Assembly: GCF_001642695.1 (NCBI RefSeq)
Contig: NZ_LWCC02000005.1
Span: 798,519 to 836,722, forward strand
Reading direction: 5' to 3'
Source of the DNA: Streptomyces chilikensis
Lineage (GTDB): Bacteria > Actinomycetota > Actinomycetes > Streptomycetales > Streptomycetaceae
DNA length: 38,204 bases
In this document: piece after piece, positions 1 to 7,949 of the stretch
Layout of the letters: each line of letters begins with the position of its first letter
How positions within the stretch are numbered: position 1 is the first letter of the stretch
Position numbers and translations under genes: made by a program
The notes under the pieces: model-generated
Told to the model about the DNA's origin: nothing
Database searches by the model: none
What the model saw: only the letters and a program-made list of their open reading frames with translations

Positions 1-158
1 CCGTGGTGCACCGGTTCCCCGGATCCGCCGGCCCGGTTCGCCGGCTCTCCGCCGCTCCCCGGTTCGTCAGGCCCCCGTCCGCCGGGCTCGCCCGCCCGCC
101 GGGAGAAGGCCGCGGCGGGAAGGGGCGCGGCGGAGGCGGCACGCGGGCGGGGCCGCGG
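1..158. other. Window edge, no gene assigned
   Basis: This stretch lies downstream of the DUF3159 gene and is very GC-rich. A minus-strand GTG at 140-142 opens a frame that runs off the window edge, but its translation is low-complexity (Pro, Gly, Arg) and matches nothing I recognise. I make no gene call here. Confidence 0.4.
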
Positions 159-965
159 TCAGCCGTCCCGCCGGTGCCGTCCGCCCTGCCCCGGCTCGGG
201 TGCGGCGGAGGGCTCGCCCGCCCCGGTGTCCCCGGCGGCCGTCCCGGCGGCTTCGGCCTCCGCCCGCTCGGCCTCGGCCCGCTCGCGCTCCTCCATCTCG
301 GCGAAGACGTCGATCGGGGCGGGCGCCTTGGCCAGGAAGACCCAGGTCAGCCAGACCGCCAGCAGGAACGGCGGGATCTTCAGCGAGATCAGCACCCAGC
401 CGAGTTCGGTGGTGTCCGCCCACCAGTAGAGCGGGAACAGGATGGCGCACTTGGCAAGCAGGATCAGGCCCCAGGCGATGCTCGCCTTGGCGTAGGCCTT
501 CTTCCGCCCGGGATTGCGGGTGCGCCAGGACAGGTTCTCCTTGAACAGCGGCCCGAGGATCACGCCGATCAGCGGGAAGCCCAGCGCCGTGGACAGCAGG
601 TAAGCGACCGCGAGTCCCAGCGTGTAGAGCATGCCGGGCAGGTAGAAGTCCTTGGCGTTGCCCGTCATCATGGCGAACACCACGCCGAAGGCCACGCCGA
701 AGACGCCGCTGAAGGCGTGCTTCACGGTGTCCTTGCGGATCAGCCGCACCACGCCCATCAGCAACGACACCGCGAGCGCGGCGATCGCCGAGATGTGCAG
801 GTCCTTGTTGACGGTGTAGATCGCGACGAAGAGCAGTCCGGGCACGACCGTTTCGATCATGCCGCGGATTCCGCCGAACGCCTCGCCCAGCGCGGCCTCG
901 GTCGCAGCCCGTGAGTCGTGCTCCGGCTGCTGCGTCTCTTCGGTCGGCTTGTCGAGCGACGTCAC
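159..965 (-). CDS. DUF3159 family membrane protein
   Basis: 268 residues starting at GTG (963-965), only three bases after the stop of the OB-fold gene, so the two are probably co-transcribed. After a charged N-terminus of about 35 residues come roughly five or six hydrophobic segments (about residues 38-60, 62-80, 88-105, 112-140, 168-185, 195-215). Charged loops include RLIRKDTVKHAF and RTRNPGRKKAYAKA. The C-terminal 45 residues are an Ala/Glu/Gly-rich, probably disordered cytoplasmic tail. The pattern matches DUF3159, an actinobacterial integral membrane family of unknown function. The adjacent OB-fold gene is its usual partner, from memory of Streptomyces genomes. No catalytic motif is visible and no biochemical role can be assigned. 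Confidence 0.85.
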   Translation of the reverse strand: MTSLDKPTEETQQPEHDSRAATEAALGEAFGGIRGMIETVVPGLLFVAIYTVNKDLHISAIAALAVSLLMGVVRLIRKDTVKHAFSGVFGVAFGVVFAMMTGNAKDFYLPGMLYTLGLAVAYLLSTALGFPLIGVILGPLFKENLSWRTRNPGRKKAYAKASIAWGLILLAKCAILFPLYWWADTTELGWVLISLKIPPFLLAVWLTWVFLAKAPAPIDVFAEMEERERAEAERAEAEAAGTAAGDTGAGEPSAAPEPGQGGRHRRDG

Positions 966-968
966 CGG

Positions 969-1367
969 CTACTCCCGTCCGAGGGGTCTCAGTTCGTAGT
1001 GGGGGTTGAACAGCACACGACGGCCGTGGATCAGGGTGATCCGTCCCGACGCGATCAGTCTGCGGCCGGGCTCCACGCCCACGATGGAGCGTCTGCCCAG
1101 CCACACCACGTCCAGGGAGGCCGAGCCGTCGAACAGCTCCGCCTCCAGGGCCGGGACACCTGCCCGCGGGCGCAGGGTGACCGTGCGCAAGGTACCAGTG
1201 ACCGTGACGACCTCACGGTCGCTGCAGTCACCTATTCGGGTCATTCCAGCGGTGTCCGTCTCCTCCCGCAGCTCCTCGCGCTCCAAGTCCTCCTGGGACG
1301 AGGAGAGCCGGTCGATCATGCGGCGGAACCGGCCCACCGGCTTGTCGGAACGGGGAACAGCACTCAT
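969..1367 (-). CDS. OB-fold nucleic-acid-binding domain protein
   Basis: 132 residues. The ATG at 1365-1367 has a modest purine stretch (GGTAGG) about nine bases upstream. The N-terminal third is charged (RRMIDRLSSSQEDLEREE). Residues about 45-130 form a small OB fold: VTVTGTLRTVTLRP, then LFDGSASLDVVWLGRR, then ISGRIT-like strands (LIASGRITLIHGRRVLFNP). This is the arrangement seen in single-stranded nucleic-acid-binding OB folds such as RecG wedge or tRNA-anticodon types. Function is unknown; the fold suggests DNA or RNA binding. It is followed within three bases by the DUF3159 gene. The ABC ATPase gene lies 81 bases upstream in the same direction. Confidence 0.8.
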   Translation of the reverse strand: MSAVPRSDKPVGRFRRMIDRLSSSQEDLEREELREETDTAGMTRIGDCSDREVVTVTGTLRTVTLRPRAGVPALEAELFDGSASLDVVWLGRRSIVGVEPGRRLIASGRITLIHGRRVLFNPHYELRPLGRE

Positions 1368-1448
1368 GTCTGCAGCCTACCGGGGGTGTGGAGACGCCGG
1401 AACCCATGCGGAATGCGGCCTTCCGCACGATCCGCGCGGGTGCCGGTC

Positions 1449-2123
1449 TCAGGCCTTTACGACCTCGCCGTCGGCCAGTTCCAGCACCCGGTCGGCGAGG
1501 TCGAGGAGGGTGTTGTCGTGCGTGGCGACCAGGGCGGTGACGCCCTCGCTGCGGACCACGGCGCGCAACAGCTCCATGACCGAGTGGCCCGTCTCCGCGT
1601 CCAGCTGGCCGGTGGGTTCGTCGGCGATGAGCAGCGCCGGGCTGTTGGCGAGGGCGCGGGCCGTCGCCACCCGCTGCTGCTGCCCGCCGGACAGCTCGGC
1701 GGGGCGCTGGGCGGCGTGTCCGGCGAGGCCCACCAGGGAGAGCAGCAGCCCGACGCGTTCCTCGCGCTCGGCGGGGTCCGCGTCGCGCAGGCGCAGGGGG
1801 ACGCCGACGTTCTCGGCGGCGGTGAGGATCGGTATCAGCCCGAAGGACTGGAAGACGAAGCCGATGCGGTCGCGGCGCAGGGCGAGCAGCTTCTCCTCGT
1901 CCAGGGACGACAGGTCGTGGCCGTCCACCACCACGGTGCCGGAGTCGGGGGTGTCGAGGCCGCCGACGATGTTCAGCAGCGTGGTCTTGCCGGAGCCGGA
2001 GCGGCCCTTGAGGGCGACGAGCTCCCCCTGCGGTATGTCCAGGGAGACGCCGCGGAGGGCGGTCACGGCGGCGGGGCCCGTGCCGTAGGTCTTCCACACG
2101 TCCTCGACCCGCACCATGCTCAT
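1449..2123 (-). CDS. ABC transporter ATP-binding protein (LolD/MacB type), no permease nearby
   Basis: 224 residues. The ATG at 2121-2123 follows a strong GGGGAGGGG ribosome site; an internal ATG two codons later is less well placed. Walker A is GRSGSGKTT (near residue 40), the Q-loop is FQSFGLIP, the signature is LSGGQQQRVATARAL, Walker B is LLIADEPTGQLD, and the H-loop is VATHD. The spacing and the LIPILTAAENV segment place it in the LolD/MacB/FtsE-like group. These normally energise FtsX-like permeases or act in export and mechanotransmission rather than import. Oddly, no permease gene adjoins it: the 434 bases upstream hold no recognisable gene and the OB-fold gene lies downstream. The partner must be encoded elsewhere or has been lost. 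Confidence 0.92.
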   Translation of the reverse strand: MSMVRVEDVWKTYGTGPAAVTALRGVSLDIPQGELVALKGRSGSGKTTLLNIVGGLDTPDSGTVVVDGHDLSSLDEEKLLALRRDRIGFVFQSFGLIPILTAAENVGVPLRLRDADPAEREERVGLLLSLVGLAGHAAQRPAELSGGQQQRVATARALANSPALLIADEPTGQLDAETGHSVMELLRAVVRSEGVTALVATHDNTLLDLADRVLELADGEVVKA

Positions 2124-2557
2124 ACGCCACCCCTCCCCGGCCTCGGGGCGTCCGCCGCCCCTCGCCCCTCCAACGCCCGGCCCGGGCCACGGGTTCCCCC
2201 GCGCGTGCGGGGGTCGCGGCCTCCGCCCGGAGGGCCGCACCGCCGGAGGGCCGCACCGCCGGAGCGACGCGCGTCGCGGAGCACACCCGTTCCCTCTGCG
2301 CGGCCTCGTGCCGCCAAGGCGGGGCTCGTGCCGCCGGGGCGCGCCTTGCGGCCGCCGGGGGCCGCACGGCCGGGCGCGGGGGGCCGCACGGCCGGGCGCG
2401 GGCCTCACCCGCGCCGCGCCACGGCTCGCCCCGCGGAGACCGGGCCTCCCGGGGCCCGCGGCGCGGTCACGCCCGTACGGCGGCGGGGACGCCCCGCGCA
2501 CACGCGTCCCTGCGCACCGCGCCCCGCTCCCGCGGGACGCGGCGGCGGAACGCGGCG
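2124..2557. repeat. Gene-free GC-rich gap with two short tandem duplications
   Basis: No convincing gene between the DUF3710 stop and the ABC ATPase start. The open frames across it give only Arg/Pro/Gly-rich translations. It holds a 16-bp unit (GGAGGGCCGCACCGCC) repeated in tandem at 2229-2244 and 2245-2260. It also holds a 22-bp unit containing CCGCACGGCCGGGCGCG repeated at 2357-2378 and 2379-2400. The promoter of the ABC gene is expected here but I cannot point to a clear -10/-35 pair. Confidence 0.6.
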
Positions 2558-3322
2558 CTAGCGGACCTCGGAGATCTCCGGGCCCCGCTGGAGCTGGCCG
2601 ATGCCGCCGGCGAAGCGGGAGCCCTGGTCCTCGGCCGGCGCCTGCATGCCCTCCGGCACCATCTGCGCGTCGTTCGGCAGCTTGAGGACGATCGGGTCGC
2701 GCGGCGCCATCGGGCCCTCCCCGCGCACCACGACGGTGTCGCGGAAGATGTGCTCCAGCAGACCCGCCGCCTCGGGGTGCACGGCGCCCTGGCCGGAGAT
2801 CACACCGCGCAGGAACCACCGCGGGCCGTCGACGCCGACGAACCGCACGACCTGGAAGCCGCCGGTTCCGTCGGGCAGCTTCACCGGGACCTGGGCGCGC
2901 AGCTCCCAGCCCAGCGGTCCCTCGACCTCGTCGACGATGCCGCCCTGCTGGGTGATGCCGGAGGCGATCTCCTCGCGCACCTCGCCCCAGATGCCCTCGC
3001 GCTTGGGGGCGGCGAAGGCCTGCAGCTGGACGGCGCTGTCGCGCAGCACGACGGTCGCGGCGACGATGGCGTCACCGGCGACCTCCACGCGCAGCTCCAT
3101 GCCGTCGACTCCCGGCACGAACAGGCCGCCGAGGTCCACCCGGCCCTCGCCCGGCTCACGGACCTCGGAGCTGTCCCAGGGGCCGTCGGGTCGCGGGGCC
3201 GGCTCCAGCCGCACCCGCTCCGCCTCGGCCTCGTCCGCCCCGCTGCCGACACCGCCGACGACCTGCTCGGCCTCGCCCGCCGCGCTGTCGGCGGCAGTGC
3301 CCTTCTTGCGACGTCCGAACAC
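2558..3322 (-). CDS. DUF3710 domain protein
   Basis: 254 residues from GTG at 3320-3322. I prefer this start because it gives the family's usual beginning (FGRRKKG) and has an AAGGAC ribosome site about eight bases upstream. It begins one base after the dut stop. After an acidic Ala/Glu-rich leader (to about residue 45), residues about 50-240 form the DUF3710 domain, with VDLGGLFVPGVDGMELRVEV, LGWELRAQVPV, RFVGVDGPRWFLRG and DPIVLKLP. The domain is widespread in actinobacteria next to dut and its function is unknown. Upstream minus-strand codons in the same frame exist but lie inside dut and lack a ribosome site. Tight coupling to dut suggests a shared transcript. Confidence 0.88.
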   Translation of the reverse strand: MFGRRKKGTAADSAAGEAEQVVGGVGSGADEAEAERVRLEPAPRPDGPWDSSEVREPGEGRVDLGGLFVPGVDGMELRVEVAGDAIVAATVVLRDSAVQLQAFAAPKREGIWGEVREEIASGITQQGGIVDEVEGPLGWELRAQVPVKLPDGTGGFQVVRFVGVDGPRWFLRGVISGQGAVHPEAAGLLEHIFRDTVVVRGEGPMAPRDPIVLKLPNDAQMVPEGMQAPAEDQGSRFAGGIGQLQRGPEISEVR

Positions 3323-3323
3323 G

Positions 3324-3836
3324 TCACTGTCCTTCCCGGTCGGATACGACCGAACCGTATCGATTCCCACCCGCCAAGTCGCCCACCGCGGCATGACCGC
3401 CGGTGGACCCGAAGCCCCCCGCGGCCCGTACCGAGCCGGGAAGCTCCGCCACCTCCTGGAAGCGGACCCTCTCGACCTGCTGGACGACCAGTTGCGCGAT
3501 CCGGTCGAAGCGCTCGAACCGCACGCTTTCGCGCGGGTCGAGATTCACCACGATCACCTTGATCTCCCCACGGTACCCGGCATCCACCGTCCCTGGGGCG
3601 TTCACAAGGGCCACACCGCACCGGGCGGCCAGTCCCGACCGCGGATGCACGAAGGCGGCGTACCCCTCGGGCAGGGCGATCGAGACCCCGGTGGGCAGCA
3701 CCGCCCGCTCGCCGGGGGCCAGTTCGCACGCCTCGGTGGTGCGCAGGTCGGCGCCCGCGTCGCCGGGATGCGCGTAGGCGGGCAGCGGCACCTCGGGGTC
3801 GATCCGGCGGATCAGCACCTCGAGGCCACCGCTCAC
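3324..3836 (-). CDS. dut: Deoxyuridine 5'-triphosphate nucleotidohydrolase (dUTPase)
   Basis: 170 residues. Hydrolyses dUTP to dUMP and pyrophosphate, which keeps uracil out of DNA and feeds dTMP synthesis; acts as a homotrimer in the cytoplasm. All five trimeric dUTPase motifs are present in order: I (HPGDAGADL, about residues 23-31), II (HPRSGLA), III (NAPGTVDAGYRGEI, with the catalytic Asp and the Tyr that excludes ribose), IV (RIAQLVVQ) and V (GGFGSTG, about 141-147). About 23 residues follow motif V. The GTG start (3834-3836) overlaps the stop of the upstream thioesterase gene as GTGA, and the dut stop is followed one base later by DUF3710, so the three genes look translationally coupled. 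Confidence 0.97.
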   Translation of the reverse strand: MSGGLEVLIRRIDPEVPLPAYAHPGDAGADLRTTEACELAPGERAVLPTGVSIALPEGYAAFVHPRSGLAARCGVALVNAPGTVDAGYRGEIKVIVVNLDPRESVRFERFDRIAQLVVQQVERVRFQEVAELPGSVRAAGGFGSTGGHAAVGDLAGGNRYGSVVSDREGQ

Positions 3837-4417
3837 GGGTTCACCTCGAAGGCGCGCGCCTGGCGTCGCACGTCGGGGTCGTGCATCACGGCCTGGATCT
3901 CCTCCTGGCGGCCGTTCTCGATGAAGTGGTCGACCTTGACCTCGATGAACAGCGCGTCGGCGCGGACCGCCACCGGGCCGTCGGGCCCGTCCAGGCGTCC
4001 CTCCGCGGTGGCGTAGATCTTGCGGCCGGCCCGGGCGGTGACCCGGGCGGAGAGGTGCAGCACGCTGCCCACCGGCACCGGGCGCAGGTAGTCGGTCTCC
4101 AGCCGGCCGGTGACGGAGATGACGCGCAGGATCCAGTTGAGGGCGCCCAGCGCCTCGTCCAGCGCGGTGGCGAGGACGCCTCCGTGGGCGAGTCCGGGGG
4201 CGCCCTGGTGCTCGGGCCGCACGGTGAACTCGGCCGTGATGTCCACGCCCTCGCCCGCCCGGGCGGCCAGGTGGAGGCCGTGGGGCTGGTCGGGACCGCA
4301 GCCGAAACAGTTCGCGTAGTGGGATCCGACGGGCTCGCCGGGGGCGGGCGCCTCGGGGTGCCGCACCGGGGCGGCGGCGTCGGCGGGGGGCTGCACGGCC
4401 GTGTTCGTTGCACTCAC
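3833..4417 (-). CDS. PaaI-type hotdog-fold thioesterase
   Basis: 194 residues. I chose GTG at 4415-4417 because GGTAAGG sits about eight bases upstream. Residues about 40-165 match the PaaI/4HBT hotdog thioesterase fold: an N-terminal NCFGCGPDQPHGL segment typical of this actinobacterial branch, then LAHGGVLATALDEALG, the central helix with the catalytic Asp/Glu region, and strands TDYLRPVPVGSVLHLSARV and RKIYATAEGRL. Such enzymes hydrolyse acyl-CoA thioesters; the substrate cannot be read from sequence. The last four bases overlap the dut start (GTGA). The DUF3093 gene is divergent with a 57-base gap, so both promoters must lie in 4418-4474 or overlap the 5' ends. Confidence 0.88.
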   Translation of the reverse strand: MSATNTAVQPPADAAAPVRHPEAPAPGEPVGSHYANCFGCGPDQPHGLHLAARAGEGVDITAEFTVRPEHQGAPGLAHGGVLATALDEALGALNWILRVISVTGRLETDYLRPVPVGSVLHLSARVTARAGRKIYATAEGRLDGPDGPVAVRADALFIEVKVDHFIENGRQEEIQAVMHDPDVRRQARAFEVNP

Positions 4418-4474
4418 GGCGCAGACCTTACCCGCGCGTACGCGAGGGGCCGACACCGTGCCAAGCTTGGTTCC

Positions 4475-5065
4475 ATGGAGCGTTCCCCCTCGCAGTCCCC
4501 CCAGCAGTCCGCGTCCTCCTCGCCGTCCTCGGCCGGGTCCGCGCCGGCGTCCTCGCCGCGGCCCTCCGGGCCGGCCCGGTCGTCGTCCGCCGACGGCACC
4601 CCGGCGCGGGCGGCCGTCTCCTACGACGAGCGGCTGTCGGCGCCGTGGCACTGGTGGCTCTACTGCCTGCTGCTGGGCGTGGCGGCCGCCCTGGTGGTCT
4701 ATCCGTTCGGGGTGCTGCCCATGCTGGGCGGTCTGGCGGTGGGCGCGGCCGGGTCGGCGATGGTGGTGAGCTCCTACGGTTCCGCGCGGATCCGGGTGGC
4801 GGGCGGTTCGCTGATCGCGGGCGACGCCCGGATTCCGGTGTCCGCGCTGGGCGGTGCCGAGGTGCTGGAGCCGGCCGAGGCGCGCGCCTGGCGGTCCTAC
4901 AAGGCCGATCCGCGCGCGTTCATGCTGCTGCGGGCCTACGTGCCGGGGGCGCTGCGGATCGAGGTCGTCGACCCGCAGGACCCGACTCCGTACCTCTACC
5001 TGTCGACGCGTGAGCCGGATCGGCTCGCGGCGGCGGTGGAGGCGGCCCGGACGACGGCCGCGTAG
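4475..5065 (+). CDS. DUF3093 domain membrane protein
   Basis: 196 residues from ATG at 4475, the only plausible start after the divergent thioesterase gene. There is no clear Shine-Dalgarno, so the mRNA may be leaderless or weakly initiated. The first 48 residues are a Ser/Pro-rich disordered segment. Residues about 49-180 match DUF3093: YDERLSAPWHWWLYCLLL, two hydrophobic segments (about 58-78 and 80-100), then a soluble part with SALGGAEVLEPAEARAWR, DPRAFMLLRAYVPGALRIEV and PYLYLSTREPDRL. The family is confined to actinobacteria and of unknown function; it sits next to dut in many genomes from memory. It converges on the next gene with a ten-base gap and no visible terminator. Confidence 0.85.
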   Translation: MERSPSQSPQQSASSSPSSAGSAPASSPRPSGPARSSSADGTPARAAVSYDERLSAPWHWWLYCLLLGVAAALVVYPFGVLPMLGGLAVGAAGSAMVVSSYGSARIRVAGGSLIAGDARIPVSALGGAEVLEPAEARAWRSYKADPRAFMLLRAYVPGALRIEVVDPQDPTPYLYLSTREPDRLAAAVEAARTTAA

Positions 5066-5075
5066 CCGCCCGCCG

Positions 5076-5996
5076 TCATTCGTTCCGGGGATCTCCGGGC
5101 CGGGGCCTTGACTCCGGCCGCTCCGGTGCGTGGTGGCCCCGCCCGGTCTCGGGCAGCGGCAGGGGCTGGGCGGGCTTCTCCAGCGGGGGCAGGTCTCCCA
5201 GCCGCTCCCAGGGAACCTGTGCCTCGCGCAGGTCCTCGCGGATGTGCTCGGCGAACCGCCTGGTGTCACGCCGGTTGATCACCGCGCCCACGGCGGCGCC
5301 CAGCATGAGGGGCAGCAGGTTCGGCACGTTGCGGACCAGGCGCCTCTTGATCTGCCGCCGCAGCGCCTGCTTGAGGCCGTTGTCGACGACCTTGGGAAGG
5401 CTGGACGGGTTGCCGGCCTTCACGCCGTGCTCGGAGGTCCAGGCCGTGAGGTAGGCGGTGCTGCGGGCCCGGAGGTCGCCCGGAGGGCGCCGTCCGTACA
5501 CCTCGTGGAGTTCCGCCACGAGCTTCAGCTCGACGGCGGCCACACCGGTGATCTCCGCGGCGAGGCTGGCCGCCATGGCCGGCGGGACCGGCAGCATGTT
5601 CACGGCGCCCACTCCCGCTCCCACGGTCGCCGAGGCCTTGGCCGCACCGGCGACGAGCCGGTCGGCGATCTCCTCGGGGCCGAGGCCCGGGAAGTGCTGC
5701 CGCAGGGTGTCCAGGTCGCGCACCGGGACACGGGGCGCGATGGCGATCATCCGGTCGGCGACGAGGCCGACGGCGGCCTGCAGCCTGCCTGCGGCCCGCC
5801 GCAGGGCGGCGGGACCGCCGGGCGCGGCCGGCGCCGGGAGGCCGCCGCCGGCCGGTTCGAGCGGGGCTCCGTCGCCTGTCACGGCACGGGGGCCCCGCTC
5901 TTCGACGTCACGCGCGCCGTTCGAGCCGAGGGGCGGCTCGGGGTCCGCTCCCCGCGTGCGGGGGCGGCGCTTCCAGGGAGGGGTCGAGCCTTTCAC
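5076..5996 (-). CDS. Conserved hypothetical protein, EcsC-like
   Basis: 306 residues from GTG at 5994-5996, 13 bases after the DUF4193 stop. The first 75 and last 45 residues are Pro/Arg-rich and probably disordered. The middle has the helical, membrane-skirting look of EcsC-like proteins: LRQHFPGLGPEEIADRLVAG, then Gly/Ala-rich ATVGAGVGAVNMLPVPPAMA and AAEITGVAAVELKLVAELHE, and near residue 225 a hydrophobic NLLPLMLGAAVGAVINR followed by a basic stretch. The EcsC resemblance is by pattern only; the function is unknown. It could be a peripheral membrane protein. It lies in the same direction as DUF4193 and may share its transcript. Confidence 0.72.
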   Translation of the reverse strand: MKGSTPPWKRRPRTRGADPEPPLGSNGARDVEERGPRAVTGDGAPLEPAGGGLPAPAAPGGPAALRRAAGRLQAAVGLVADRMIAIAPRVPVRDLDTLRQHFPGLGPEEIADRLVAGAAKASATVGAGVGAVNMLPVPPAMAASLAAEITGVAAVELKLVAELHEVYGRRPPGDLRARSTAYLTAWTSEHGVKAGNPSSLPKVVDNGLKQALRRQIKRRLVRNVPNLLPLMLGAAVGAVINRRDTRRFAEHIREDLREAQVPWERLGDLPPLEKPAQPLPLPETGRGHHAPERPESRPRPGDPRNE

Positions 5997-6009
5997 GGCC
6001 GACCCCGCC

Positions 6010-6306
6010 TCAGTCGCAGTCGCGGCAGATCGGCTGACCGTTCTTCTCGCGGGCCAGCTGGCTGCGGTGGTGCACCAGGAAGCAGCTCATGCAGGTGAAC
6101 TCGTCCTGCTGCTTGGGCAGCACCCGGACGGCGAGTTCCTCGTTGGAGAGGTCCGCTCCGGGCAGTTCCAGGCCCTCGGCGGCCTCGAACTCGTCGACGT
6201 CCACCGCGGAGGTGGACTTGTCGTTCCGCCGCGCCTTCAGTTCTTCCAGGCTGTCCGAGTCGACGTCGTCGTCGGTCTTGCGTGGAGTGTCGTAGTCGGT
6301 TGCCAT
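6010..6306 (-). CDS. DUF4193 zinc-ribbon-like protein
   Basis: 98 residues from ATG at 6304-6306 with a strong GGGGGAG ribosome site six bases upstream. The N-terminal half is very acidic (TDDDVDSDSLEELKARR and VDVDEFEAAEGLELPG). The C-terminal third carries CMSCFLVHHRSQLA and ends CRDCD, two CxxC pairs that look like a small zinc ribbon. This is the DUF4193 family, near-universal in actinobacteria and of unknown function; the acidic N-terminus plus zinc ribbon suggests a protein- or polymerase-binding adaptor, but that is inference. Its promoter should lie in 6307-6450. TTGAGT and CAAAAT hexamers with a long 19-base spacer can be found on the minus strand there, which is weak evidence. Confidence 0.9.
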   Translation of the reverse strand: MATDYDTPRKTDDDVDSDSLEELKARRNDKSTSAVDVDEFEAAEGLELPGADLSNEELAVRVLPKQQDEFTCMSCFLVHHRSQLAREKNGQPICRDCD

Positions 6307-6688
6307 GTCGCTCTCCCCCTCTGGGTGGTCTTGGGTGTCTCCAGCGCACGTAACGCGTGAGAGGCCGGACTTGTGCCCGACCCGAGGCGGAGATTTTGCC
6401 TCACATCAAGGTCTGTTACTCAATCGACACCCAACCGGACTCCCGAAGAGTGATCGGCTCGGATGGCGAACCGGACCGTACACCCTGCGAATGCCCCAGT
6501 CCAAAGGCGTCCCTCCGTGTACTGCCCGGCATCAGGACGCCCGAAAACCCGGATTTCCCTCATTTTCGGAGCGCGCTTTCGTCACGGAGAGTAGAGGCCC
6601 TCCGTGACGCATCTGTGACCGATCCCACAGCCCCCACTCCGACGCGACACTCCGGGATTCAGCGCACAGCGAACAGGATGTCACTCGT
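6307..6688. promoter_or_regulatory. Gap between cutS and DUF4193 with an inverted repeat
   Basis: 382 bases without a gene and less GC-rich than its surroundings, as expected for a promoter region. A perfect 9-bp inverted repeat, GTCACGGAG (6581-6589) and CTCCGTGAC (6600-6608), flanks a 10-base loop about 80 bases after the cutS stop. No U-tract follows on the minus strand, so it may be a weak cutRS terminator, a processing site or an operator for DUF4193. I could not confirm any small ORF or structured RNA in the rest. Confidence 0.55.
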
Positions 6689-7945
6689 TCAGAGGGGAAG
6701 AGTGACCCTCATCACGAGCCCGCCACCCTCCCGGGGGATGGCCGTGATGTGCCCGCCGTGCGCCCGGGCCACCGAGCGGACGATCGACAGGCCGAGCCCG
6801 ACGCCCTTGTCGCTGCCGGTCCGCTCGGTCCGCAGCCGCCGGAAAGGCTCGAACAGGTTGTCGATCTCGTAGGCGGGCACCACCGGCCCCGTGTTGGTGA
6901 CCACCAGCACCGCCTGGCCCTGCTCGGTACCGGTGGTGACCTCCACCCAGCCGCCCTCGGGCACGTTGTAGCGCACCGCGTTCTGCACCAGGTTCAGCGC
7001 GATCCGCTCCAGCAGGACGCCGTTGCCCTGGACGACCACGGAGGACCGTGCGCCGCGGAACTCCACGTCCCGCGTCGCCGCCTCGCCGCGCACCTGGTCC
7101 AGGGCGCGGGTGGCCACCTCCGCGAGGTCCACCGGCTTGCGCTCGACGATCTGGTTGTCGCTGCGGGCCAGCAGGAGCAGGCCCTCCACCAGTTGCTCGC
7201 TGCGCTCGTTGGTGGCCAGCAGGGTCCGGCCCAGCTGCTGCAGCTCGGGCGGCGCGTCGGGGTCGGACAGGTGCACCTCCAGCAGCGTGCGGTTGATCGC
7301 CAGGGGGGTGCGCAGTTCGTGCGAGGCGTTGCCGACGAACCGCTGCTGGGCGGTGAAGGCCCGCTGGAGCCTCTCCAGCATGTCGTCGAAGGTGTCCGCC
7401 AGCTCCTTCAGCTCGTCGTCCGGGCCGTCCAGCTCGATGCGCCGGGACAGGTCGGATCCGGCCACCGCGCGGGCGGTGCGGATGATCCGGCCCAGCGGCG
7501 AGAGCACCCGCCCCGCCATCGCGTAGCCGAAGGCGAACGCGATCACCGCGAGCCCCAGCAGCGCCAGCAGGGAACGGCTGAGCAGGCTGTCGAGAGCGGC
7601 CTGGCGCTCGAGGTCGATGCAGCGGGCGATCTCCGTGTTGAACTGCTCGAGCGGGAGCTCGCCCTGGTTGACCGCGGGGCACCGGTCGCTGGTCACCCTG
7701 ACGTCGGTGAACTCGACGATCTTGAACGGCGGCTGGTTGCCCGTGGAGATCGCCTGGGCGGCCAGCAGGTAGATCATCGACAGCAGCACGATGCCGGCGA
7801 TCAGGAACATGCCGCCGTACAGCAGCGTGAGCCGTATCCGGATCGTCGGGCGCAGCCACGGGAGGCTCGGCCGCTGTTCCTTGGGGTCCCAGGTCGGACG
7901 TGGCGGGATGCGCGGGGGCGGGGGCGGCGCCGGGGTGGTGGCCAC
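6689..7945 (-). CDS. cutS: Sensor histidine kinase CutS
   Basis: 418 residues from GTG at 7943-7945, four bases after the cutR stop. A Pro-rich cytoplasmic leader is followed by TM1 (about 39-63), an extracytoplasmic loop with two cysteines (Cys89 and Cys109), TM2 (about 125-150), a HAMP linker, the phosphoacceptor helix with SHELRTPL, and a HATPase domain with N-box NLVQNAVRYN, G1-like NTGPVV, the F-box and GVGLGLSIV. The kinase autophosphorylates and passes the phosphate to CutR. From the literature as I recall it, CutRS responds to protein secretion or redox stress at the membrane and the two loop cysteines are conserved; here they are 20 residues apart. It differs from most streptomycete sensors in its very short sensor loop. 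Confidence 0.93.
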   Translation of the reverse strand: MATTPAPPPPPRIPPRPTWDPKEQRPSLPWLRPTIRIRLTLLYGGMFLIAGIVLLSMIYLLAAQAISTGNQPPFKIVEFTDVRVTSDRCPAVNQGELPLEQFNTEIARCIDLERQAALDSLLSRSLLALLGLAVIAFAFGYAMAGRVLSPLGRIIRTARAVAGSDLSRRIELDGPDDELKELADTFDDMLERLQRAFTAQQRFVGNASHELRTPLAINRTLLEVHLSDPDAPPELQQLGRTLLATNERSEQLVEGLLLLARSDNQIVERKPVDLAEVATRALDQVRGEAATRDVEFRGARSSVVVQGNGVLLERIALNLVQNAVRYNVPEGGWVEVTTGTEQGQAVLVVTNTGPVVPAYEIDNLFEPFRRLRTERTGSDKGVGLGLSIVRSVARAHGGHITAIPREGGGLVMRVTLPL

Positions 7946-7949
7946 GGCG

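Noticed and set aside
2124-2557. A lost or hidden gene in the gap upstream of the ABC ATPase
   Set aside because: Frames are open but give Arg/Gly/Pro-rich noise; no ribosome site or domain.
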